Shown: one piece after another, positions 52,890-60,596 of the stretch
Numbering within the stretch: position 1 is the stretch's first letter
How the letters are laid out: every line of letters starts with the position of its first letter
NCBI RefSeq assembly: GCF_000018865.1
Contig: NC_010175.1
Span: 2,294,001-2,358,000, forward strand
Length of the DNA: 64,000 nucleotides
Source of the DNA: Chloroflexus aurantiacus J-10-fl
GTDB taxonomy: Bacteria; Chloroflexota; Chloroflexia; Chloroflexales; Chloroflexaceae
Direction of reading: 5' to 3'
Notes under the pieces: generated by a model
The model's database searches: none
Seen by the model: the letters and a program-made list of their open reading frames with translations, nothing else
What the model was told of the DNA's origin: nothing
Program-made: the position numbers and the translations under genes

Positions 52890-55613
52890 TCAGCGGGCAA
52901 CGATGGGTAGATAGCGATCATACGCCAGTGGTAGTCCGGTAATGAGCGGGAACGGCGTGCCGCCGGTCGGGACATCAGTGACGCCGCCAATGCCGACTGG
53001 TCGATCTGTTGCCAGGTATTGACGAACAAAGGCGCTCCAGTCATCGTTCTGGCCGCGATACAGCAGATATTCGACCAGCAGCGGTTGGGTGCCCAAGAGA
53101 GCGTGGTGAGGGAACAATTCGGCCAGACCAGCGCCGATGGGTAACTCTGGTAGCCCGACCTGTCCGTTTGCCAGGCGGCGGGTGGCTATGACCAGTGGTG
53201 TACTTCCACCAAGGGCATTTCGCAGGTTCAGGGTCGCAGTACGGGCTGCCGCCAGATCGGCGGCCTGTAGCGCTGGTGCATTAGCCAGAGCTGTCGCAAA
53301 ATCACCGAGATCGATAAAGGCATCTTCCGGTGCCGGGAAGCGCTCTCCAAGTGAGTCCCGCATTGCATTGATCAGCCCATTTCCTGAGCTATCATAGGCT
53401 GTACTGCCGGCACGCACATCCATCAGCAACAATTGCATTATGGCGGCGCGCTCATTGAGGACACGTGTTAATTCAACCGCCAGCGCATCGCGTGCCGCCT
53501 TCACTTCATCAGCACGCGCAAGGTCAAGGGCCGTCAGCGCATATTCACGCAAAACACCATCGGCCCGCACGGCGTTGCCGTACAATGCCGGCAGATCAAT
53601 CGCAACCTCCCGCGGCGTGTTGTTAGTCGCGTTTAGCCGATTCAACACGCGGTTGAGCCAGGCGGTGCGCCAGATTTGTCCGGGTGGTGCAACCAGATAA
53701 TCAGCCGCCGGGGCCAGGGCCAGTGCTGTGTTCAGATTGGCCGTGAGAGGGGCCTGCATCAGGATCAGATCGAGGCGTTTCGCTGCGGCTGTGGTGGCAT
53801 TGGTCAGCGCCGTACCGAGATCGGCCATCGTCATGGCCGGTATATTCGCGACCGACTCATCACTGCCAAAACCGAGTGCCGGGTGAGCCGGGCCAACGAG
53901 CACCAGCATAGTGCGAGTAGCCGGAAATTCGGTCAGGCCAAATCTAACAAATTCGCGCAGAGTCGCCGGATCGGCACTGTTTGGCTCTAATCGGTTCCGG
54001 CAATCAACGGCACTGCCACGCAAGGCACACATCTGACCACCGGTACTCCCATAACCGTCGTAGAAGGTCACAATCGAAAGATTGGGATAGGTCGTCGCCA
54101 ATGAGCGCAGGCGCTCTAGTTCGAAATCCGGGCGTGCAACAGCACTAGTGCGCAATGGATCGCCGAGTGCATTATCAGCCGCAACGTAGATCAACACCGT
54201 CCAGCTCGCCGACGGCAGACCATCCGGCAATCCCTCATCATCGACCGGTCGCACCGGCAGCGAAGGAGGTTCAGGCAGAAATGTGATCGTCCGTTCGGCA
54301 AAGCTGTAACCGTAGGCGGGCAACTGCTCTGTGCCGCGATTGTCGTGAACGATAGCGTACCAGCGATACGGATGGCCGTAGCGCAGGGGGAAGGTGGCAA
54401 AACTGGCCGGCACGAGATCAATGTACGGTTCATCCGCGGTGAGCAGTGGACTGCACAATTGCGGTGGTAAGCCGGTTTCCGGGACAATCACCACCGGATC
54501 GTAGAGACAAATCTGATACAACTCGTCTTCGCTGCCTCGCGGTTCGATGGAGAGACGCACCGGACTGTCCTCGCGCAGCACCAGGCGGGCACCAGGTTGT
54601 GGATCAAGCAGGCGCGGTGAACTAAGCTCCAGGTCGAGGTCGAGAATCTCTTCACCGGCGGCCAGTTCGCTAACAACCGGACCGGCCAGGAGGCCAAGAC
54701 GACGCTGATCTCGACTCCCACTCAACGGCTGATTGACAAACCAGACCTGATACCTTTCTCCGTCCGCGAGCGGCGGCACATCGAACTGATAGCGAAACCC
54801 ATCATCGGCAGGGGCTACATCGGCGGTGGCAACAACCGTCTGACCGTTCGTGTCGGAGCGTACCAGAAGAACCTGCACATCGCTCAGATCGGCTGTGTCC
54901 CGGTTGAGCTGGCTGACCCGACCACCCAGGGTCGCCAGTGTGCGTGTGCATACCTGGGCTTCAATGTCATCGAACGAAAGCGCGAGTGCGGTACCGTCAT
55001 TGACGCCGCGCATCGTGATCTGCAACCGCGCAGCGCCTTGATCGACCAGCGATGCCACGTCGGTGGCTGCCCAGGTGAAGCTGCGCCAGTTACCATCGGC
55101 CCGGCCACTGAGCGGAATATCCACGGCAAAGACACGTCCGGCAGGTGTAGGGTCATCGGGTAGATTGAGCGAAATGGTCACACTATCGTTTGGGCCGAGG
55201 GCATCCGGCACAATCCGGTACCGTAATGAACCAATTATCTGTTCGGTAGTTGGTGGTATTGAAAATCGTTGCCCGAAGGCATCAACATCGATGCCACCAT
55301 CACCGTCGCCATCGTCATCCTCGACCAGAAAGATGGCCTGGGGTGGTGAAAAGACGCGGGCAGCCGCCGTGGTAAAACTGACCTCGTTTCGCAGTGGTCG
55401 CCAGGGGGAGGAGGATGGCGAGCGATCAATAGCCGCGTCCTCAGTCGCATCGAAGCAAACCAGATTTGCCAGAGTTGCTGATGGCTCATCGTGCGCAGCA
55501 CCGGATTGTGCCGGCCAGGCAGTCATCAGCAACATGAGGCAGAAGAGTATTGAAAGCCGGCGCAGCCAGTACGCAACCCGCCGGGTCGAAGTCTGGTACA
55601 CGAGAGTCACCAT
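52890..55613 (-). CDS. Large exported clostripain-like (C11) protein lacking the catalytic Cys
   Basis: This 907-residue protein has a signal segment (LRRLSILFCLMLLMTAWPAQ). A long N-terminal region with beta-sandwich-like segments (about 60-470) precedes a part that resembles peptidase family C11: SWTVLIYVAADNALGDPLRT, VTFYDGYGS, and DLILMQAPLTANLNTALALA. In active members the last block is D..DACLMG; here Pro stands at the Cys position. A His lies in VGPAHPALGFG. The likely start is the ATG at 55613; a GTG 15 bases upstream is possible. The end PLAYDRYLPIVAR resembles surface-anchoring tails of Chloroflexi exported proteins. Function is unknown. Confidence 0.65.
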   Translation of the reverse strand: MVTLVYQTSTRRVAYWLRRLSILFCLMLLMTAWPAQSGAAHDEPSATLANLVCFDATEDAAIDRSPSSSPWRPLRNEVSFTTAAARVFSPPQAIFLVEDDDGDGDGGIDVDAFGQRFSIPPTTEQIIGSLRYRIVPDALGPNDSVTISLNLPDDPTPAGRVFAVDIPLSGRADGNWRSFTWAATDVASLVDQGAARLQITMRGVNDGTALALSFDDIEAQVCTRTLATLGGRVSQLNRDTADLSDVQVLLVRSDTNGQTVVATADVAPADDGFRYQFDVPPLADGERYQVWFVNQPLSGSRDQRRLGLLAGPVVSELAAGEEILDLDLELSSPRLLDPQPGARLVLREDSPVRLSIEPRGSEDELYQICLYDPVVIVPETGLPPQLCSPLLTADEPYIDLVPASFATFPLRYGHPYRWYAIVHDNRGTEQLPAYGYSFAERTITFLPEPPSLPVRPVDDEGLPDGLPSASWTVLIYVAADNALGDPLRTSAVARPDFELERLRSLATTYPNLSIVTFYDGYGSTGGQMCALRGSAVDCRNRLEPNSADPATLREFVRFGLTEFPATRTMLVLVGPAHPALGFGSDESVANIPAMTMADLGTALTNATTAAAKRLDLILMQAPLTANLNTALALAPAADYLVAPPGQIWRTAWLNRVLNRLNATNNTPREVAIDLPALYGNAVRADGVLREYALTALDLARADEVKAARDALAVELTRVLNERAAIMQLLLMDVRAGSTAYDSSGNGLINAMRDSLGERFPAPEDAFIDLGDFATALANAPALQAADLAAARTATLNLRNALGGSTPLVIATRRLANGQVGLPELPIGAGLAELFPHHALLGTQPLLVEYLLYRGQNDDWSAFVRQYLATDRPVGIGGVTDVPTGGTPFPLITGLPLAYDRYLPIVAR

Positions 55614-55635
55614 GCGTTGCTGCTCCACTACAGGC

Positions 55636-55644
55636 GATATACCA
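55636..55644 (-). promoter_or_regulatory. Extended -10-like promoter of the C11-like gene
   Basis: On the minus strand TGG directly precedes TATATC, 22 bases upstream of the ATG. Confidence 0.35.
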
Positions 55645-55914
55645 TATCACCCCGGTATCCTCAAAGTCGTTCTCGCTATTGGTGACATCGTAGCGGACAC
55701 ATTACCTGATTCCGGTATCAGCTTTGGAGTGACGTTGTGCAGGTCGTGATACCAATCGTGACACCTTTTATAGCGTGACCGACTCGATCCTCCATAATGC
55801 GCTGGTTACAGGTGTCAGATTCTCACTATGAGTTCATGCTACTACATCCTACATCGTTGTGGCTGCTGAAGCCAGTACAAATTTGGTTAACTTGAGTACC
55901 AATTGTTGGGTAGC

Positions 55915-56092
55915 ACCGGCTTCGGTGCGGACCCCCGATCCTGCGCGTATCAGGTGGGAAGCGCGCCTCTGGCGCGCTCCCAGGGGGAGTACCGGCTTTA
56001 GGAAGGGTTACCGATCCTCTATGAGCGCGCCAGAGGCGCACGCTCCCAGGGGGCACTGGCTTCAACCTGGACTCCCGATCCTGCACAGATGG
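55915..56092 (+). repeat. Tandem repeat, three partial units with hairpins
   Basis: Units begin AC(C/T)GGCTT at 55915, 55991 and 56055, then CCCGATCCTG or its variant. Units 1 and 2 end with hairpins (GCGCGCC-TCT-GGCGCGC and GCGCGCC-AGA-GGCGC) followed by GCTCCCAGGGGG. Confidence 0.65.
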
Positions 56093-56469
56093 TGGATGAG
56101 TGACCATGCAGCCGCAGGGTTTCCCCCTGACACATGTTCGTCATTGACAGGCCAGATGATCGTGATGAGAACACATGTTGTACCCGTAAACTGAAGAGTA
56201 ACCGGTGTAGAGGACGTGGATAGCGTACTTCCACGCGTCAGACTACGCTACACGTGCATGAGTGCGCGAGAACGATGTCCCATCGTAATTGCGCTGTGGA
56301 TGGACGAAATAGCTTTAGGCAGTAATGCAGGGTACAGGAATGATTTATGAGTGAGTACACTCAGCCACTGTTGGTCAGGTAAGCCGGGTCTCCTTCAGTC
56401 AGGCGGAGCAGTGGATGAGATGCTGGACACGCATTGTTGCATGCATAAGACCAAATCTTACTCAACAAT

Positions 56470-56581
56470 GTGCATCGTTCAGGTGTGATCCTCGTGCTGA
56501 GGCATTGCCAGGTATGTCACCGGCGAGTCGGTTAGTTGTCGTCTACGTAGGCCGTAGGGGCACGGCATGCCGTGCCCCTAC
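56470..56581. repeat. Palindrome module 1
   Basis: ATCGTTCAGGTGTG followed by TGCTGAGGCATTGCC leads to a perfect 28 bp palindrome at 56554-56581 (half-site GTAGGGGCACGGCA). Confidence 0.75.
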
Positions 56582-56596
56582 TGGAGTCCAGCGGTG

Positions 56597-56667
56597 TATC
56601 GTTCAGGTGTGTTCTTCATGTTGAAGTATTACCGAGGCCGTAGGGGCGACGCATGCGTCGCCCCTAC
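56597..56667. repeat. Palindrome module 2
   Basis: ATCGTTCAGGTGTG followed by TGTTGAAGTATTACC leads to a perfect 28 bp palindrome at 56640-56667 (half-site GTAGGGGCGACGCA). Confidence 0.75.
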
Positions 56668-56754
56668 AAGCTAACGGATTTGATTTGATACAAGATTTTC
56701 GCAGATCGTCCTGTTCAGTAGCCTGATGGACCCTCTCTCTGCCTGGGCGAAGTC

Positions 56755-56763
56755 TGGTACAAT
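56755..56763 (+). promoter_or_regulatory. Extended -10 promoter (TGG-TACAAT) of gatA
   Basis: TGG directly precedes TACAAT. The start would lie near 56770, just before an in-frame ATG at 56773 and 30 bases before the preferred ATG. Confidence 0.55.
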
Positions 56764-56799
56764 AGAGCGACTATGCGCCACGACTCCACTGGAGGCGAT

Positions 56800-58263
56800 A
56801 TGACTGAACTACACCATCTCACCGTCACTGCTGCACAAGCAGCACTCGCTGCCGGCGACATCACGGCGGTGGAACTTACTGAAGCCTGTCTGGCCCGGAT
56901 CAACGCTACTGAACCGACAATCCGTGCCTTTCTTCATCTCACACCAGATGCAGCCCTGGCTGCGGCACGGGCTGCCGATGAGCGGCGGCAACAAGGACGC
57001 TCACTTGGACCGCTCGACGGCATTCCCATCGCGATCAAAGATGTTATCTGCACCGATGGCGTTCCGACGACTGCCGGCTCACGGATTCTGGCCGGTTTTC
57101 GCCCCCCGTACAATGCCACAGTGATCGAGCGCCTTGTTGCGGCGGGGGCCGTTCTGGTCGGTAAACTCAACTGCGATGAGTTTGCTATGGGTTCGAGCAC
57201 CGAGAATAGTGCCTATCAGATTACCACCAACCCGTGGGACCCAACCAGGGTCCCAGGCGGGAGCAGTGGTGGTAGCGCGGCAGCAGTCGCTGCCGGGCAG
57301 GTGCCGGCAACCCTGGGGACCGATACTGGCGGCTCGATTCGCCAACCGGCTGCGCTCTGTGGGATCAGCGGTCTCAAGCCGACGTATGGCCGGGTCAGCC
57401 GTTACGGTCTCATTGCCTATGGATCGTCACTCGATCAAATCGGGCCAATGGCCTGGACAGTTGCCGATCTGGCGGTACTGCTCAACGTCATTGCCGGCCA
57501 TGATCCACGTGATGGTACCAGTGCTCCCATTGACACTCCCGATTACACCACAGCTCTGACCGGTGACATTCGCGGGTTGCGGATCGGTATTCCCCGTGAA
57601 TATTTTGTTGAAGGGATGGAGCCTGGTGTCGAGTCGGCTACCCGTACCGCTATCGAGGTGTTGCGCGATCTGGGTGCGATCCTGGTCGATGTTTCGTTGC
57701 CACACACCAGATATGCGTTGCCCACCTACTACATCATTGCCCCCGCCGAAGCCAGTGCCAACCTGGCCCGCTTCGACGGCGTGCGCTACGGCTTCCGGGC
57801 CGAGGGTGAAACGATGTGGGAGCAGATCGAACAGACCCGTGGTCAGGGATTTGGTCCCGAAGTTCGGCGTCGCATCATGCTCGGTACCTATGCTCTCTCC
57901 GCAGGGTATTACGATGCCTATTATCGACGGGCCCAGCAGGTGCGCACGTTAATCAAGCGCGACTTTGAGCAGGTGTTTACGCAGGTCGACCTGTTGGCAG
58001 CACCGACCTCGCCAACCGTTGCCTTTCCGATTGGTCAGAAGATTAACGATCCGCTGGCAATGTATCTGAGCGATGTCTGTACGTTGCCGATCAACCTGGC
58101 CGGTGTACCGGCGCTGGTCGTCCCATGCGGTTTCAGTGAGGGGCTGCCGGTAGGCCTGCAACTGATCGGACGCCCCTTCGATGAGGCCACGCTGCTACGG
58201 GTAGGTGATGCCTACCAGCGCCTGACCGAATGGCATACGCAGCGTCCCAGGCTAGTGGTTTAG
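56800..58263 (+). CDS. gatA: Aspartyl/glutamyl-tRNA amidotransferase subunit A
   Basis: This 487-residue amidase subunit releases ammonia from glutamine to convert Glu-tRNA(Gln) or Asp-tRNA(Asn) into the amidated forms. The Ser-cisSer-Lys triad is intact: Lys in [12 protein letters not shown] and the serines in [14 protein letters not shown] and [16 protein letters not shown] start at the ATG at 56800 (MTELHHL), with GGAGG 4 bases upstream. A leaderless start at 56773 is possible. gatB and gatC are not adjacent. Confidence 0.93.
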   Translation: MTELHHLTVTAAQAALAAGDITAVELTEACLARINATEPTIRAFLHLTPDAALAAARAADERRQQGRSLGPLDGIPIAIKDVICTDGVPTTAGSRILAGFRPPYNATVIERLVAAGAVLVGKLNCDEFAMGSSTENSAYQITTNPWDPTRVPGGSSGGSAAAVAAGQVPATLGTDTGGSIRQPAALCGISGLKPTYGRVSRYGLIAYGSSLDQIGPMAWTVADLAVLLNVIAGHDPRDGTSAPIDTPDYTTALTGDIRGLRIGIPREYFVEGMEPGVESATRTAIEVLRDLGAILVDVSLPHTRYALPTYYIIAPAEASANLARFDGVRYGFRAEGETMWEQIEQTRGQGFGPEVRRRIMLGTYALSAGYYDAYYRRAQQVRTLIKRDFEQVFTQVDLLAAPTSPTVAFPIGQKINDPLAMYLSDVCTLPINLAGVPALVVPCGFSEGLPVGLQLIGRPFDEATLLRVGDAYQRLTEWHTQRPRLVV

Positions 58264-58299
58264 GCAGCCGGCGTCTTTGCGCACTGATCGGTCAAGATA

Positions 58300-58308
58300 T
58301 GGTATACT
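58300..58308 (+). promoter_or_regulatory. Extended -10 promoter (TGG-TATACT) of rpsR
   Basis: TGG directly precedes TATACT, 58 bases upstream of the rpsR ATG. Confidence 0.55.
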
Positions 58309-58365
58309 AGAAGACGGCTTAAAACAAATATGTCGCGTCGAAAGATATAAGGAGAGAGACAATCA

Positions 58366-58611
58366 ATGAGTCGTTCGCGAGCTTCAGGTCGGCCTCGTTC
58401 GCGCCGCCGCGAGTGTGAATTCACCAAGCTGGGCATCGTCCCGGACTACAAGGATGTCAAGCGCTTGCAGAAGTACCTGACGGCGCAAGGCAAGATTCTC
58501 CCCCGTCGCCGTACCGGCGTCTCGGCTAAGATGCAGCGCCGTCTGGCGGTTGCGATTAAGCGAGCACGTCACCTGGCCCTCTTGCCGGTTGCTCCATCGC
58601 ATACGCGCTAA
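58366..58611 (+). CDS. rpsR: 30S ribosomal protein S18
   Basis: This 81-residue protein is bS18. The core [20 protein letters not shown] and [20 protein letters not shown] is the family's most conserved part; [10 protein letters not shown] ends it. The N-terminus lacks the CxxC of zinc-binding S18 forms and has only one Cys. AGGAGAGAG precedes the ATG. It is not next to rpsF or ssb, the usual neighbours, so it may be a second or relocated copy. Confidence 0.92.
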
Positions 58612-58635
58612 CGCACCGTGGTGTAACGCCTGTTG

Positions 58636-58656
58636 GGGCGGCCCTTGTGGCCGCCC
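58636..58656 (+). terminator. Terminator after rpsR
   Basis: GGGCGGCC and GGCCGCCC form a perfect 8 bp stem around CTTGT, 24 bases after the stop. The tail TATGTCC is not U-rich. Confidence 0.5.
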
Positions 58657-58720
58657 TATGTCCATCGTATACGCGCTAACAACAGTGGTGCGACGCACTT
58701 GCTGAGAGCGTTGCACCTGG

Positions 58721-59203
58721 ATGCAAAGCACTATGACCACAAATGCTTCCTCATCACCCCAACCGTCGCTTGATACACAGGCCTGGCTCAATAGTGTTCG
58801 GGCAGCATGGCAGCGTACCGGTTTGCGCATTACGCTTCCTCGCATGCGGGTGATTGAAACGATTGCGTCATACCGTGCTCCTTTCAGTGCCGAACAGCTT
58901 TACGCCGATCTGTGTACGCACAGTGAAACTCCTGGCCGGGCAACTGTTTATCGCACCATTGAACAACTTCACGCCAGTGGCTGGTTGGCCCGTATTCATG
59001 GGCCGGTCGGCGAAGAGGGGTATGTACCTTGCCATCCTGGTCATCTTCACCACCTGGTCTGTACCAGGTGCGGTGCGGTCACCAGCTTTGAAGGGTGCGA
59101 TCTCGATAATTTGCTGAATCGGGTTGCGGCTGAAACTGGCTTTAGCGTGGAGGGGCATCTCTTGCAGCTCTTTGGCCGTTGTGCGCGCTGTCAGGCCAAT
59201 TGA
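58721..59203 (+). CDS. Fur-family metal- or peroxide-responsive regulator
   Basis: This 160-residue protein has the Fur winged helix (RMRVIETIASYRAPFSAEQL, TVYRTIEQLHASGWL) and both structural zinc pairs (LVCTRCGAV and GRCARCQAN). The regulatory-site His cluster PCHPGHLHHLVC is present. The family covers Fur, Zur and PerR; which metal it senses is not clear, and no transporter gene is nearby. I start at the ATG at 58721, but one four codons later is possible. A strong terminator follows. Confidence 0.88.
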   Translation: MQSTMTTNASSSPQPSLDTQAWLNSVRAAWQRTGLRITLPRMRVIETIASYRAPFSAEQLYADLCTHSETPGRATVYRTIEQLHASGWLARIHGPVGEEGYVPCHPGHLHHLVCTRCGAVTSFEGCDLDNLLNRVAAETGFSVEGHLLQLFGRCARCQAN

Positions 59204-59233
59204 TACAAGCTTATCGAAGTAACTGTGTAGAGG

Positions 59234-59268
59234 AAGAAACGGCGAAGGTAGTGCTTTTGCCGTTTCTT
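59234..59268 (+). terminator. Terminator of the Fur-family gene
   Basis: AAGAAACGGC and GCCGTTTCTT form a perfect 10 bp stem, 31 bases after the stop, followed by TGTTTGGGGG. Confidence 0.65.
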
Positions 59269-59312
59269 TGTTTGGGGGTTGAACAGGAACTAAGGACACC
59301 CTCGACAAAGGC

Positions 59313-59347
59313 GAAGAGGCGGTATGGTTACGCCATACCGCCTCTTC
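59313..59347 (-). terminator. Terminator of the GNAT/nucleotidyltransferase pair
   Basis: GAAGAGGCGGTATGG and CCATACCGCCTCTTC form a perfect 15 bp stem around TTACG, 24 bases past the convergent gene's stop. Confidence 0.65.
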
Positions 59348-59370
59348 TCGTTTGAACTGACATCTCGATG

Positions 59371-59919
59371 CTACGGTATGGTAATCCCGAAATCGAGGAG
59401 ACGGGGGCGAACGATATCGAGTGCGTTCATGCGTTGGAGACGCATAATCAGATAATCTATATCAAGCTGGTGACGCCGGATGATCCCAGCCGCATCCTGC
59501 GTATCGTGCTTACCCTGTTCAGGCCCACGCTGTAATAACAATTTGTGGGCCACAATATCTTCGGGCGCAGCCAGAAATACCTGGGCACCGAGGAGTGGCG
59601 CACGACGCCGTCGTTCCTGCATGAGATCGTCAAGCCAGAATGGATGACTGGTTCCGGATCGCCGCACGCTAAGGTCCTCAAAGACTTTGATACCACGCCA
59701 GATCACGCGCGAACCATCAGATTGCACCGCTTTATGGGATTGCTGCAATAGATTGACGATCCGCGACAATGCCTGTCGTTGCACCAAAATATCTACGTCA
59801 TTCAGAGGACGGCGGTCACCATACACATGAGCTGCTGCTCCACCGATAACTGCCCAGGCTATCTGATCGCCGTCGAGTAAACGTTGGACGATTGCAAGAT
59901 TTCCGGCGATGAGTGACAT
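59371..59919 (-). CDS. Nucleotidyltransferase-fold protein
   Basis: This 182-residue protein has the nucleotidyltransferase core GGAAAHVYGDRRPLNDVDIL, with GG and DxD catalytic positions. The C-terminal part is helical (EDIVAHKLLLQRGPEQGKHD). Similar stand-alone proteins appear in toxin-antitoxin (AbiEii-like) or antibiotic adenylyltransferase groups, but no partner antitoxin is adjacent. AGAGGGAA precedes the ATG. It follows the GNAT gene by 9 bases, so the two form an operon. Confidence 0.75.
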   Translation of the reverse strand: MSLIAGNLAIVQRLLDGDQIAWAVIGGAAAHVYGDRRPLNDVDILVQRQALSRIVNLLQQSHKAVQSDGSRVIWRGIKVFEDLSVRRSGTSHPFWLDDLMQERRRRAPLLGAQVFLAAPEDIVAHKLLLQRGPEQGKHDTQDAAGIIRRHQLDIDYLIMRLQRMNALDIVRPRLLDFGITIP

Positions 59920-59928
59920 GATTCCCTC

Positions 59929-60546
59929 TTAAATAAGCGCACCACCGGCGGCTAGCCACGCCTCGCGGGTTAATTCCATCTCGTAAAACTCAACCTGTGC
60001 ATCGAAGCGATTGCGCCGAAAATAAGGGCGCAAGTGTTGATACTGTTCTTCATCTAACAAGCGTAACACTGGCTCATTACCAACATGGCGCCATTCGCTG
60101 CCTAAACCAACAAAACCCAATCGCTGATAGCAGCGCACTGCCCGTCGATTGAAAGCCGCCACATCGAGAACCATACGCTGGTAACCAAGCGAGCCAAAGT
60201 AGTAGGCCAGGAAGAGGCGCAGTGCTTCCCCACCGAAACCCTGACCAACATACGGCTGGGCCAGGGAAATACCTAACCGTGCCGACTGACGTTGGCGATC
60301 AATTTCACGTAACGATAAGCGACCGATCAACGTTCCTGACCTCAACTCAATGGCCCACGCCTCAGTTGCACCTGTCCAAAACTGATCATCGCGATCAGCC
60401 TGATATGGACGCGGGATATTCCACAAGGAACTGAACGGTTCACTATAACGCGGCCAGCGCTCTTGCATCAATGTGTCGGCTCGTCGCCATGGACGAATTT
60501 TTACCCGTTCACCGAGCAATTCGCGCTTCTCCGCTTCCTGCTCCAC
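59929..60546 (-). CDS. RimJ/RimL-type acetyltransferase
   Basis: This protein of about 205 residues belongs to the GNAT family. The acetyl-CoA motif is ISLAQPYVGQGFGGEALRLF, and RAVRCYQRLGFVGLG is the closing block. I prefer the GTG at 60546, which has AGGAGG just upstream, because the in-frame ATG at 60561 overlaps a TGG-TATGAT promoter hexamer. The substrate, an amine or protein N-terminus, is unknown. Confidence 0.8.
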   Translation of the reverse strand: MEQEAEKRELLGERVKIRPWRRADTLMQERWPRYSEPFSSLWNIPRPYQADRDDQFWTGATEAWAIELRSGTLIGRLSLREIDRQRQSARLGISLAQPYVGQGFGGEALRLFLAYYFGSLGYQRMVLDVAAFNRRAVRCYQRLGFVGLGSEWRHVGNEPVLRLLDEEQYQHLRPYFRRNRFDAQVEFYEMELTREAWLAAGGALI

Positions 60547-60596
60547 ACCGCCTCCTATCATACCACGATTAAACTACGCTTCAACGCTGCTGGAAC

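Larger units (their letters stand above)
55645..56754. other. Repeat-rich intergenic region upstream of gatA
   Basis: No gene is supported. It contains three tandem-like units of about 64-76 bases with internal hairpins (55915-56092), two modules with a shared 37-base lead (56470 and 56597), and two perfect 28 bp palindromes (56554 and 56640). Confidence 0.65.
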
